Shown here: piece after piece, positions 16,297-24,755 of the stretch | Layout: each line of letters opens with the position of its first letter | Numbering within the stretch: the first letter of the stretch is position 1 | Source of the DNA: CAZLBC01 sp964557575 | GTDB taxonomy: Bacteria; Planctomycetota; Phycisphaerae; SM23-33 | DNA length: 40,714 nt | Assembly (NCBI GenBank): GCA_964557575.1 | Contig: CAZLBC010000039.1 | Location: forward strand, 1-40,714 | Reading direction: 5' to 3' | Position numbers and translations under genes: made by a program | The notes under the pieces: generated by a model | Told to the model about the DNA's origin: nothing | The model's input: only the letters and a program-made list of their open reading frames with translations | The model's database searches: none

Positions 16297-19200
16297 CTAC
16301 CGCTTTATCTCGTAGTAGTACGTCGCCCAGCGGCCGTCGATCGCGAATGACCCGTCGTCGGCGGGTTCGACCGTCCGGCCCGTGGGCACCCCGTAGATAT
16401 CGAGGATGTTGACCTCCTTCGGCCGATCTCCCTTCAGCCGGACCGTCGCCCGGACCGGCTCCATTTCCAGCGGCGGGCCGCCGATACGGACCAGTTGCTT
16501 CCCGCCCCCGCCGTACGCGGTGCCGGTCTGCCGGTCGCGGGCCATCGCCGTCAGGAGGATGTGCCCGGATTCGGCGAGCGGCCGGTCGTCGAGGGGGGTG
16601 AAGATCACGGAGACGAAGGGAGTTGCGATATCGAGCCGCACGCCGTCAAGGTCGAACGAGGCGCCGTCCGCCCTGCCGACGACCGCCTGGGTTTTCGGCC
16701 CGGTCAATTGCACGACGCCGGTCCCGTAATCCCAGACCAGTTGCCCGGTCGAGGAACGGATCACCTGCGCGTCGGGATCGCGGCAGGTCCCGGGATCCGC
16801 CGCCTCGTCTTCTCCCTTTTCAAACGCTATCGTGACCCGTCCCGCGGCCAGGCAGGCCGGCGGGGTCCTGGCCGCGCCCACGATGTTCTTGATGTCGTGC
16901 CCCCCGCCGGTGAAATCCTGCCCGAGGGGATCGACGCCCGCAAACAGGTCTTCGGTCGACAGCCGCCGGACCGCCACCACGTCCCCCTCCGCGACGTGGC
17001 CCTTCCGGACGGCGAACGCCAGGGCGGGAAACTGCCCGATGTAGTGCGGGGTGAAGGTCACGTACTTCGAGAGGCCCGGCCAGCCGCTGCCGATCCGACA
17101 GCCGGCACCGTTGAAGTGCAGGGAGGAGTCCCAGCCCTGCAGCCCCATGCCGTAAAAGGCAACCAGAGGCGCGGCCTCGAGCTTGCAGGGATTCGGCGGC
17201 ATCATCGACCACTCCGAGACCGAGAACGGCCGGCCGTCCACCTGCAGCATCCCCAGTCCCAGCAGCCCGCTGCCGGGGTCGGTCAGGTGGCTGGCCGCGT
17301 TGACCGCACCCTCCACGATCCGGTGCCGCCCCGCACCCCCGCCGAAGTAGTTGTGCCGGTCGATCATGTCGCCGGCGGTGTCGCACCAGAGATTGGCCGC
17401 CTCGGCGGCCGGACCGCCGGACCGCCAGGCGGTGGTCACGGTGACGCCCTTGAATCCCCGGTCCCGCATCTCCTTCACCCGCCGGTCGTAGAACGCCCGC
17501 TGCATCCCGGCCAGGAAGCGTATGAAATCCCCCGCCCGCCGGCGCCGGCCCGTGTACTCGTAGCGCGGGCCCTTCGCCCCGAGGTGGTAGGCCCCCATCA
17601 GGGCCAGCTCGCCGCCCGCCCAGTCGTCCTTTTTATCGAGCCCGCCCCAGGCCTCACGCAGTTTTTTTTCGCTCCCGTACTTTTGCTTGCACCAGCGGAA
17701 CCAGCGGCCCCGGACGATTCTCGCGTGTTCCGGCAGCTTGCCGGCCCGCATCCGGTTGAGGGCGCCGTGCCAGAAGGCGCAGCTCTCGTTCTGGATCTCC
17801 AGGACGGCCAGCGTCGGCTCGTCGGCGTAGGTCCTGCCGGTGTAGGGATTCTTGTGTGCCAGGAGGGCCTTGAGATAGCGGTACTGAATGTCCTGCAGCG
17901 GGCGCATGAAATTCACCAGGTCGCCGGCGCAGGCCACGCCGTCGCGGTTCGGTTTCAGCTCGGCGAAGAGCTTCGGCGGGTAGCCGTCCTCTTTGCGAAT
18001 GAACGGCCCGTGATGGGGGTAATTGATCGACCAGGTCATGTAGATCCCGTGCTTCGCCAGCAGGGAGACGAACCAGTCGAACGCGTCGATGCGGTCGGCA
18101 TCGAATGCCCCGTCCTTCAGGAACCCCACGGCGGAAATAACCGTGTGCTGGCGGATCATGTTTATCCCGTGCTTCGCCAGGAATTTCACGGCCCGCAGCA
18201 TCCGGTCCCTGCCCCGGAGGCTGTTGAACGAGAAGCCGCAGCCCCAGAATTTCACCGGCGCGTCGGCCTTTTCGAATCGCAGCGCGTCGCCGTCGCGCCG
18301 CAGGAACCCGTGGGTCCCGGTCGGCTCGTTGAGGCCCGAGAGGTCGATCACCGACCGTTCGGAGAACGCGTCGTCGTCGGGGACCACCACGAACCAGTCC
18401 TTCGGGCCGGCCGACCCGGGCTTCCCGACCGCGGGTTTCCGCGCCCCGGACGGGGCGAACGGTATGCGGACGAAGGCGAAACAGTCGATCGCCCCGTGGT
18501 GGTTGACGCCGCCGGGAATCGAGAACGACGCGGTGTGCTTCCCGGCGTCCAGGTCGACTGTCCCGAGCCTCACCCACCCGATGAATCGCAGGTCGGGCTT
18601 GTTGTCCGCGGCGATGTTTATACGGTCGCGGGCGGTGCCGAAATCAACCGGCTTCCAGTCGCCCCCGTCCAGGCGGTAGCGCATCTTCGCCTTGACCGGG
18701 TTGGCCCTGAGCCAGAAGGTGTAGGTGTCCGCCGCGACGATCTGAAACGTGTACCGCGCGGTCGCATTCTCCCGGTTGAAATTCGACAGCCACGTACCGC
18801 CCGACAGGACGTCCTTCTTGACGCTGTCGTACCAGGAATGTCCCGTAAAACTGTCATCGGCGGCGGATTCGCCCTCGATCCACACGGCGTCCTTCGGGCC
18901 GGCGACGGTCTCGGTGCCGGCGGCCGAGCCGCCGGGCGTGCGGGTGCCCGACGGGACGAATCCCTCGTCGGACAGGCACAGGCAGTCGATCGCCCCGTGG
19001 TTCCGGGCGTCGCTGTGGAACCGGCATTCCAGCAGGTGATCGCCCTTCGCCAGCTTCAGCCCGCCGACCTTCACCCAGGCGATATACCGGAGATCCGGCT
19101 TGTTGTCCGCGGCGATGTTGATCTTCCCCCGCAGGTCGCCGCCGAAATCCACCGGCTGCCACGTCCCCCCGTCGAGCCGCCAGGACAGCCGGGACTTGGC

Positions 19201-19482
19201 CGGGTTCGCCCGCAGCCAGAAGGTATAGGTGCCCCCCGTCTCCACGGCGAACCGGAAGCCGACCCTGCCCGGCGCATCCTTGTTGAAGTGGGAAATCCAG
19301 CCGCCGCCGGAGAGCACGTCTTTCTTGACCGTGTCGTACCACCAGCGGTGGGGCGTGTTCTCCCTGATGTCCGCGTCCTCCCCCTCGATCCAGATCGAGC
19401 CGGCATGCGTCGCGGCCGCGACACACAGCAGGGCATACAGGAATCCCGTTCTGAAAAAGCCGTTTCGCGCAAGGGTATTCAT
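16297..19482 (-). CDS. Large exported clan GH-A-type glycoside hydrolase with two duplicated N-terminal carbohydrate-binding-like modules
   Basis: 1061 residues. A signal peptide ends near residue 28. Residues 29-180 and 199-345 are tandem copies of one beta-sandwich module: each begins I/V-W-I-E-G-E, then W-Y-D-x-V-K-K-D-V-L-S-G-G, then Y-T-F-W-L-R-A-N-P, then I-N-I-A-A-D-N-K-P-D-L-R, and ends N-H-H/G-G-A-I-D-C. This looks like a CBM35/CBM6-like domain. The TIM barrel spans about 385-860: F-W-G-C-G-F-S-F-N at its start, probable acid/base E566 in EIQNES, and probable nucleophile E757 in FSVSEW. A beta domain follows. The substrate is unknown, presumably a plant or algal polysaccharide. The start codon overlaps the stop of a small upstream frame (ATGA). 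Confidence 0.88.
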   Translation of the reverse strand: MNTLARNGFFRTGFLYALLCVAAATHAGSIWIEGEDADIRENTPHRWWYDTVKKDVLSGGGWISHFNKDAPGRVGFRFAVETGGTYTFWLRANPAKSRLSWRLDGGTWQPVDFGGDLRGKINIAADNKPDLRYIAWVKVGGLKLAKGDHLLECRFHSDARNHGAIDCLCLSDEGFVPSGTRTPGGSAAGTETVAGPKDAVWIEGESAADDSFTGHSWYDSVKKDVLSGGTWLSNFNRENATARYTFQIVAADTYTFWLRANPVKAKMRYRLDGGDWKPVDFGTARDRINIAADNKPDLRFIGWVRLGTVDLDAGKHTASFSIPGGVNHHGAIDCFAFVRIPFAPSGARKPAVGKPGSAGPKDWFVVVPDDDAFSERSVIDLSGLNEPTGTHGFLRRDGDALRFEKADAPVKFWGCGFSFNSLRGRDRMLRAVKFLAKHGINMIRQHTVISAVGFLKDGAFDADRIDAFDWFVSLLAKHGIYMTWSINYPHHGPFIRKEDGYPPKLFAELKPNRDGVACAGDLVNFMRPLQDIQYRYLKALLAHKNPYTGRTYADEPTLAVLEIQNESCAFWHGALNRMRAGKLPEHARIVRGRWFRWCKQKYGSEKKLREAWGGLDKKDDWAGGELALMGAYHLGAKGPRYEYTGRRRRAGDFIRFLAGMQRAFYDRRVKEMRDRGFKGVTVTTAWRSGGPAAEAANLWCDTAGDMIDRHNYFGGGAGRHRIVEGAVNAASHLTDPGSGLLGLGMLQVDGRPFSVSEWSMMPPNPCKLEAAPLVAFYGMGLQGWDSSLHFNGAGCRIGSGWPGLSKYVTFTPHYIGQFPALAFAVRKGHVAEGDVVAVRRLSTEDLFAGVDPLGQDFTGGGHDIKNIVGAARTPPACLAAGRVTIAFEKGEDEAADPGTCRDPDAQVIRSSTGQLVWDYGTGVVQLTGPKTQAVVGRADGASFDLDGVRLDIATPFVSVIFTPLDDRPLAESGHILLTAMARDRQTGTAYGGGGKQLVRIGGPPLEMEPVRATVRLKGDRPKEVNILDIYGVPTGRTVEPADDGSFAIDGRWATYYYEIKR

Positions 19483-19625
19483 GCCGTTTCACTTTCTTTA
19501 TTGTCGTTCGTTGCTGCGCCGTCGTCCCCGCTCTGCGCCGGCACCGCGGCGGGCATGTGCTCGCCGAGGTGCAGCGCGGCGTACGGGAAGACGGGAACGA
19601 CCGGCCAGAAGATGTATTGTATCAT
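19479..19625 (-). CDS. Possible 48-residue small protein overlapping the glycosidase start
   Basis: An ATG at 19625 opens a frame (MIQYIFWPVVPVFPYAALHL at its start) that ends in an ATGA overlap with the glycosidase ATG at 19482. The first half is hydrophobic and could be one membrane segment; the end is polar (DDGAATNDNKESETA). The same bases contain a TACAAT box (19621-19616) that may be the promoter of the glycosidase gene, with TCTACA 17 nt upstream, in which case this is just a 5' leader. I do not recognise the peptide. Confidence 0.3.
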   Translation of the reverse strand: MIQYIFWPVVPVFPYAALHLGEHMPAAVPAQSGDDGAATNDNKESETA

Positions 19626-19677
19626 GTCCCGCGCCGGTTGTAGACCTCCAATCGCGCGCACGACCCCCGGCAAACTG

Positions 19678-20838
19678 CTATCCGGCGCGCTCGCCCAGGT
19701 AACAGCTCGCCCGGCGGACGGCACCGAGCGCGGGCAGATCGGCCGGGGTCATCTCGTCCGGCGCCGCGGCCGACAGGCTGAATCGGCCGAACCGGCCGAA
19801 CAGCAGGAGCGCCTGCATCGCCTCGGAGAGAAGGGCATCCGCGTCCGTTCCCGCGAGGCGCCGGCTGTCGAGGTGCGGTTCCAGGTAGCACCGGCCGCGG
19901 ACGGCGAAGGCGATCTCGGCAAGGGATTCCAGGTCGTTGTCCGCGCAACTGAAACCGGTGATCGACGCCGGCGCCAGGCGCGTGATGATCGGTTCGACCT
20001 GTTCGGGCGGCAGCGTCGACCGGTGCAGGCTCACCGGCCGGCCCAGCGCCTCCTTGATCGCCCGCAAGCCCGGCAGCACCAGCTCTTCGAATCGCTCGAC
20101 GTGGAGCGCCTGTCCCGCCGCGCAGCCCAGAAACACCGGGCCGTCGTAATCCTCGGCCGCGCGATTTCGTTTGAGCGCATCGATGATCTTCCGCGTGAGG
20201 ATATCAAGCAACTCCCGGACGAACGGGGGATCGGTATCGAGCCGCGCGGCCAGTTGTTCCCTCCCCATCAAATCAACGGCGAGCGAATACGGATCGCTCG
20301 TGCCGGTCGTCAGCGGCCGGGTCTGGCCGGCCAGCGGGTAGAACTCCTCGCCGCCCTCGAAGCGGACCGGGTACCGCTCGGCCATGTCCTCGTACAGCGC
20401 GCACCACTCTAAGTACACCTCGTTCGAACCGGTATGGTTCGGATCGATCCGCTCCAGGCGCCGCAGGTCGTCGCCGGACGTGATCCACGGCTCGGCCCAG
20501 GCCCGGCCGGACGGCAGGGCGACGATCTCAGCGCCGAACGCGGAGGGCTCGGCCGTCAGCAGCGGACAGACGATCACGTGGCTGACATCGCTCGGGACGT
20601 GTTCGAGCATCCACTTTCGGCCCGCGATCTGCGCCGCGGCGTGCGTGACGGGATCGTTGACATATTCGGCATGGCTCACCCCGTACAGGGCGGCATTGTG
20701 TATACCCGAGCAGCGCACCGATACCGGCCAGCGCGGCGGGCGCTCGCCGGCGCGCGCGAGGCGGAACAGGTGCCGCCGAAAGGCGATCTCCTCGGCCGGG
20801 ACCTGAATGACCGTGGTTTCACCGGGCTGTATGGACAT
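19678..20838 (-). CDS. Uroporphyrinogen decarboxylase (URO-D)-like family protein
   Basis: 386 residues, no signal peptide, so cytoplasmic. The sequence fits the URO-D/methyltransferase TIM-barrel superfamily as expanded in planctomycetes and related phyla: R-x-P-V-S-V-R-C near the start, a middle TSDPYSLAVDLMGREQLAARL segment, DYDGPVFLGCAAGQALHVERFEELVLPGL, and SLHRSTLPPEQVEPIITRL. True HemE residues are not conserved enough for a haem-synthesis call; a corrinoid-linked methyl transfer or another role is equally possible. The start at 20838 lacks a clear ribosome site, and an 8-bp hairpin lies immediately before it. The glycosidase gene lies 195 nt downstream on the same strand. Confidence 0.8.
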   Translation of the reverse strand: MSIQPGETTVIQVPAEEIAFRRHLFRLARAGERPPRWPVSVRCSGIHNAALYGVSHAEYVNDPVTHAAAQIAGRKWMLEHVPSDVSHVIVCPLLTAEPSAFGAEIVALPSGRAWAEPWITSGDDLRRLERIDPNHTGSNEVYLEWCALYEDMAERYPVRFEGGEEFYPLAGQTRPLTTGTSDPYSLAVDLMGREQLAARLDTDPPFVRELLDILTRKIIDALKRNRAAEDYDGPVFLGCAAGQALHVERFEELVLPGLRAIKEALGRPVSLHRSTLPPEQVEPIITRLAPASITGFSCADNDLESLAEIAFAVRGRCYLEPHLDSRRLAGTDADALLSEAMQALLLFGRFGRFSLSAAAPDEMTPADLPALGAVRRASCYLGERAG

Positions 20839-20863
20839 GGCATTTCAGGATACCCGAAATGCC
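20839..20863. repeat. Hairpin immediately upstream of the URO-D-like start codon
   Basis: GGCATTTC (20839-20846) and GAAATGCC (20856-20863) form a perfect 8-bp stem with a 9-nt loop. On the minus strand the stem ends directly at the ATG, where a ribosome site would normally be. It could be an operator or a structure controlling translation. Confidence 0.45.
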
Positions 20864-20988
20864 GGCAAAAAGGGGATTCCGTCTCCGTTGATTCCCGCTG
20901 AACGGCCCCGCGCGGCCGTCCCCGACCGCGGCGGGGTGGTTATCCGGCCGGGGGCTGTCCCGTCCACGCCGCCGGGCAAGGGTACGCA

Positions 20989-21102
20989 GTGAAACGACAT
21001 ACCTGCAGGCTGTTTATCGCCGCCGTTTGCGCCGTTACGCTGCTGGCCCGCCGCCGGGCGGCGGCGGCACACCGGGAAACCCGGGCCTGCCCGAAAAGAT
21101 GA
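20989..21102 (+). pseudogene. Possible remnant: signal-peptide start of a lost exported protein
   Basis: A GTG at 20989 with AAGGG about 7 nt upstream opens a 37-residue frame that starts VKRHTCRLFIAAVCAVTLLA, a good Sec signal, and then turns into arginine/alanine-rich sequence before TGA. It may be the start of a deleted gene, or chance in GC-rich DNA. The rest of 20864-21146 holds only the TACAAT box before the next gene. Confidence 0.25.
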
Positions 21103-21133
21103 TCGCGCTCTCCCGTTCCGGGGCGCGGAACGC

Positions 21134-21139
21134 TACAAT
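21134..21139 (+). promoter_or_regulatory. Candidate -10 box TACAAT just before the beta-helix gene
   Basis: CTACAATGGGGAGC places TACAAT only 7 nt before the ATG at 21147. Transcription from it would start at or next to the A of the start codon, which means a leaderless mRNA, although GGGGAG also looks like a ribosome site for a longer transcript. One of the two signals is probably fortuitous. Confidence 0.35.
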
Positions 21140-21146
21140 GGGGAGC

Positions 21147-24100
21147 ATGAATACCCGAACCACTCTCACGACGGCAGCGGCACTCCTGTTTTCGACCGTG
21201 ATCCTCCCGGGCGCCGAGACTCCCGGCGCGGCGCAATGGTCATGGCAGCAGCCCCACGCGAAGGTCGACCCCAAAGGCGACCTGGCGTGGCGGCCGCGGC
21301 CCTTTGGCTTCGAGAAGGGCGACTCGGTCCGCTACGTCGATTTCGACGGCGGGAAGGACGCCGACGACGGCCGCAGCCCCGAGACGCCCTGGAAACACCA
21401 CCCCTGGGACGCCCGGGCGACCGGGGCGGCGAAGGCCTGCAGCGGCATCCACACGTACGTCTTCAAGCGGGGCAGCACCTACCGCGGGACCCTCGTCGTG
21501 CGGGACGCCGGCCGCCCGGGAAACCCGATCCGGCTGACCAGCGACCCGGAGTGGGGCACGGGCGCGGCGGTGTTGTGCGGCTCGGATCGCGTGACCGGCT
21601 GGAAACAGGGCGCGGACCGCGACGACATACCCGCACCGGAGAAGGTCCGGCGGGCGGACATCGACTTCGCCCCCCGGTGCGTCTGGACGGTCGACGGCAA
21701 CGGGACGATCACCCGCCTCCCCCTCGCCCGCACGCCGAACTGGACGGTCTCGAATCCCGACGACGTCAAGGCCGAATGGTGGACCTGGGACAACCCCCGC
21801 AAACCGTTCGGCAACACCGTCAAGAACGCCCGCGGCCGCGCGGTCCACCTCGGCATCGACACGAAGCACATCACGGGCAAACCCGCCGACTACTTCAAAG
21901 GCGCCCTGATCTGGCCGGAGTTCGGCTGGGTCATGAGCACCCCCTACCCCACCCGCGTGGAGGTCGTGGACCTCAATCGCCGCGGCCTGGGATTCAGCGG
22001 CTGGACCGGGGGCGGCACCGGGGGGGTGATCATGCGGGGCATGCGCTACTACCTCGAGGACAAGCCCCACTACCTCGACGACCCGGCGGGCGAGTACTGG
22101 TTCGACAAGAAGGGCGCCGGCGGGCGGCTCTACGTCCGCCTGCCCGGCGGGGCGGACCCCGACACGACGCGCGTCGAGGCGGGCCGGCGGCTGAACCTGG
22201 TCGACGGGAAGAAGGTCGCGCATCTGCACGTGACGGGCCTGACGTTCCGCTTCACCACCCCGGCATGGAACATCACCGCCCCGCCCTGGGACTTCTCCAC
22301 CAAGCCCTGGGGGCTCCGCCCGGAGATCCACCCCGCCTGTGTGCGGGTCTGGGGTGAGGGCCAAGACATCCGCGTCGCCAACTGCCGCTTCGAGCACGTG
22401 TATTTCCCCCTGCGCATCCGGTCGCTGGCGGCCGGGCAGCGGGTCGACGGCGTCGTGATCGCGGACAACGACTTCCGCTACACCGACGCGGGGATCCTCT
22501 CGGTCGCGGACGGGTCGGGGTGGGGTTACGCGAAGCTCCGCGGGCGGCTCGGCGCCGTGCGCATTCTCCGCAACCACGCGCTGGAGACCGGGCGGCGGCC
22601 GCCGCGCTACGGCAACGGCGAGGGGATGGCCGTCGGCCGGCCCCGGACGCTGGACATCGCGGGCAACGTCATCGAGCGATCGTACGCGCAGGGCATCGAC
22701 ATCCACGGCGGCAAGGTCAGCGGGTCCTGGGGCGATGTGCCGTTCACCCGGATCCTGATCCACCACAACACGGTCCGGGAATCGATGCTCAACTGCAATG
22801 ACTTCGGCGGCATCGAGACCTGGCAGGGCGGCCCGTTCTACGTCTTCAACAACATCTCCTACAACGCCCTGGGCTACCGCAACTGGCAGCGGTACACCGG
22901 CAAAGACCCGGGGTTCGGGCACGCCTACTACCTCGACGGGGCGTTCAAGAACTACCACTTCAACAACATCGCACGGGGAAAATCGAAGCAACCGGGCAGC
23001 CCGGTGGTCAACTGCGCGGCGTTCCAGGAGATCCACAGCTACCAGAACACCTTCTTTCACAACACCGTCTTCAACTATTACGTCGGTTCCCGGCGCCAGG
23101 CCCCGTCGGCGGGGCGCAACAAGTACCTCGCCAACGTCTGGACGTCCCTGGGCCGGCGGGTCTTCCGCCACGCCGACCCGGCGAAGACGGCGAAGGAGGG
23201 AAACGCGAAACATGCCGGGCCGCCCAAAAACCATTATGCCCTCGAGACCAACGCCTACGGGCGGAATGTCTTCCACGACTTCCCGGAACTGGGGGTCTTC
23301 GAGCCCGCCGGGCGGTGGCTGAAGACCGTCGATGACTTCCGGGCCGCCCTGGAGGACGGCGGCGCCCTGCTCGCCGAACTCGGCGTCTTCACCGAAAAAT
23401 CGCCGCTGCGGGACGCCGCGAAAGGCGATTTCCGGCCGGCCGACGACTCGGCCGCCCGCGACCGGGGCGCGCGGGTCTTCGTGCCCTGGGCCCTGTCCGG
23501 CGTGGTCGGCGAGTGGCATTTCTATCCCGCCGGCGATGACCCGGCGCGGATCGTCGACGAGCACTGGTACCTGACCGACTACCACGTCTCGCGGGAACAC
23601 TACCACGCGCGGCCCCTGTACCCGCTGCGCGGCGTCAACATCACGAAACAGGACTACGTCCGGGGCCCGCTGGAGGACTGGATTGCCGGCGCGCTGCGAT
23701 TCGTGCCCGCGAAGAAACAGTACGCCATAATCTCAAACGAGGAGATGATGAAACCCTTCTCGTTCCGGGCCCGCCGAAAGAGCCGCCACGAGGGCGGGAA
23801 GCCCGAGCCGTGCACCGTCGCGGGCGCGGCCCTCAAGAACCCGCAGGTCTACACGTCCAACCTGCTGATCGAGGCGCACGTCACGATCGCCCCCGGCCAC
23901 ACCGGCGGCGTGCTGATGGAAAAGAAGAACCGCGGCGGCTACTCCCTGGCGGTCGGCGACACGGGCACGCTCGCCTTCACCGTCGGCGACGGAAAGATCA
24001 ACGCAACGGTTCGGAGTAAGGCCGCGGTCAACGACGGGAAGTGGCACCACGCGGTCGTCGAGGCCGACCGGGAGGCGAAGACGCTGACGGTATACCTCGA

Positions 24101-24371
24101 CGGGCGGAAGGAGGCGACGGCCGCCGGCATCGACGGTTCGGTCTCGCTGGAAAACGACGGCGACGTCCACGTCGGCGGGACCCCCGCGGGGAACCACCTG
24201 GACGGTGCGATCGATTTCCTGCGGATCGCCCACGGCACCCTCGCCGACGCCGACACGACGATCGAGGAACTCTACGCCTGGGAGTTCGACGGGCCGTTCC
24301 TCCGCGACTTCGCCGGGCGCCGGCCGACGGGGAAACGGCGCGACGCGGGGGCGATCGAGAAGAGCGAGTGA
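21147..24371 (+). CDS. Exported right-handed beta-helix protein with C-terminal LamG domain
   Basis: 1074 residues from the ATG at 21147; an open frame continues upstream but the signal peptide (TTLTTAAALLFSTVILPGAE) begins here. The early part carries the DUF1565-like opening VDFDGGKDADDGRSPETPWK, usual in parallel beta-helix polysaccharide lyases and hydrolases. Residues about 350-720 are beta-helix repeats with N-rich turns (NCRFEHVYFPLRI, IADNDFRYTDAGI, ILRNHALETG, IHHNTVRESMLNCNDFGGIET, VFNNISYNALG). Residues about 900-1050 form a LamG/concanavalin domain (GVLMEKKNRGGYSLAV, DGKWHHAVVEADREAKTLTVYLDGR with short linkers). It likely binds and cleaves an acidic polysaccharide outside the cell; the lyase family cannot be assigned by eye. 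Confidence 0.87.
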   Translation: MNTRTTLTTAAALLFSTVILPGAETPGAAQWSWQQPHAKVDPKGDLAWRPRPFGFEKGDSVRYVDFDGGKDADDGRSPETPWKHHPWDARATGAAKACSGIHTYVFKRGSTYRGTLVVRDAGRPGNPIRLTSDPEWGTGAAVLCGSDRVTGWKQGADRDDIPAPEKVRRADIDFAPRCVWTVDGNGTITRLPLARTPNWTVSNPDDVKAEWWTWDNPRKPFGNTVKNARGRAVHLGIDTKHITGKPADYFKGALIWPEFGWVMSTPYPTRVEVVDLNRRGLGFSGWTGGGTGGVIMRGMRYYLEDKPHYLDDPAGEYWFDKKGAGGRLYVRLPGGADPDTTRVEAGRRLNLVDGKKVAHLHVTGLTFRFTTPAWNITAPPWDFSTKPWGLRPEIHPACVRVWGEGQDIRVANCRFEHVYFPLRIRSLAAGQRVDGVVIADNDFRYTDAGILSVADGSGWGYAKLRGRLGAVRILRNHALETGRRPPRYGNGEGMAVGRPRTLDIAGNVIERSYAQGIDIHGGKVSGSWGDVPFTRILIHHNTVRESMLNCNDFGGIETWQGGPFYVFNNISYNALGYRNWQRYTGKDPGFGHAYYLDGAFKNYHFNNIARGKSKQPGSPVVNCAAFQEIHSYQNTFFHNTVFNYYVGSRRQAPSAGRNKYLANVWTSLGRRVFRHADPAKTAKEGNAKHAGPPKNHYALETNAYGRNVFHDFPELGVFEPAGRWLKTVDDFRAALEDGGALLAELGVFTEKSPLRDAAKGDFRPADDSAARDRGARVFVPWALSGVVGEWHFYPAGDDPARIVDEHWYLTDYHVSREHYHARPLYPLRGVNITKQDYVRGPLEDWIAGALRFVPAKKQYAIISNEEMMKPFSFRARRKSRHEGGKPEPCTVAGAALKNPQVYTSNLLIEAHVTIAPGHTGGVLMEKKNRGGYSLAVGDTGTLAFTVGDGKINATVRSKAAVNDGKWHHAVVEADREAKTLTVYLDGRKEATAAGIDGSVSLENDGDVHVGGTPAGNHLDGAIDFLRIAHGTLADADTTIEELYAWEFDGPFLRDFAGRRPTGKRRDAGAIEKSE

Positions 24372-24383
24372 CGGAGCGCGGCC

Positions 24384-24506
24384 ATGGGTGAACTGCTGCG
24401 CATCTGCCTGCCGGTATTCGCCGCGATCGCCCTCGGCTGGGTCCTCCGCCGCACGGGATTCATGACGGCCGGGGGCCATGACTTCATCGCCGCGCTGCCG
24501 GCCTGA
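24384..24506 (+). pseudogene. Truncated N-terminus of an AEC (auxin efflux carrier)-type permease
   Basis: ATG at 24384, 12 nt after the beta-helix gene and with GGAGCG upstream, encodes 40 residues: MGELLRICLPVFAAIALGWV then LRRTGF and a further 14 ending ALPA, then TGA. This is the standard first helix and loop of AEC transporters (L-P-V-F-x-x-I-A-L-G-x-x-L-R-R-x-G-F). The remaining transporter, normally about 300 residues, is absent. The family match is by pattern recognition. Confidence 0.6.
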
Positions 24507-24535
24507 TATGGATCGGCCCGCAGTTGTAGAAGTGA

Positions 24536-24664
24536 GCGGTTGCGGGAAACGGCGTTCACGATTTTCACTACGCGGTGATTATGCGGGAACACGGCATCGC
24601 GGAGGTGCTCACGCTCGACCGTGACTTCCAGGCGTCTCCCTGGATCACCGTCCGCGAGCCGTGA
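24536..24664 (+). pseudogene. C-terminal fragment of a PIN-domain (VapC-type) toxin
   Basis: Reading from just after a TGA at 24533-24535, the frame gives AVAGNGVHDFHYAVIMREHG then IAEVLTLDRDF and ends ITVREP before TGA at 24662. PIN-domain VapC proteins end with this arrangement: G-N-x-V-H-D with its metal-binding Asp, A-x-x-M-x-x-H-G, and L-T-L/F-x-x-x-D-F. The N-terminal two thirds and any antitoxin gene are missing, so it is dead. With the AEC remnant it marks a decayed junction in the 384-bp gap 24372-24755. Confidence 0.6.
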
Positions 24665-24699
24665 GCATCACCACCCTTCCTTGCCCCGGTCTGAAGCGG

Positions 24700-24705
24700 T
24701 AGAAT
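24700..24705 (+). promoter_or_regulatory. Candidate -10 box TAGAAT for the membrane-anchored protein gene
   Basis: GGTAGAATAG is identical in core to the box of the aldo/keto reductase operon. It lies 50 nt before the ATG at 24756. No convincing -35 was found. Confidence 0.4.
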
Positions 24706-24755
24706 AGACACAATGCTGATTCGATCGTTCCCGGCATCGACTGAAAGACCCGCCC

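Noticed and set aside
16495..20412. A 1305-codon open frame on the plus strand antisense to the glycosidase and URO-D-like genes, and similar long frames such as 1331-3415 (-), 21240-23606 (-) and 24645-26726 (-)
   Set aside because: Low-complexity Arg/Pro/Val/Gly composition, no recognisable domain, and opposite strands carry clear protein families; they arise from high GC and third-position bias.
19678..20838. hemE (haem biosynthesis)
   Set aside because: Overall similarity is to the expanded URO-D-like superfamily; no haem genes are nearby and the HemE start motif is not seen.
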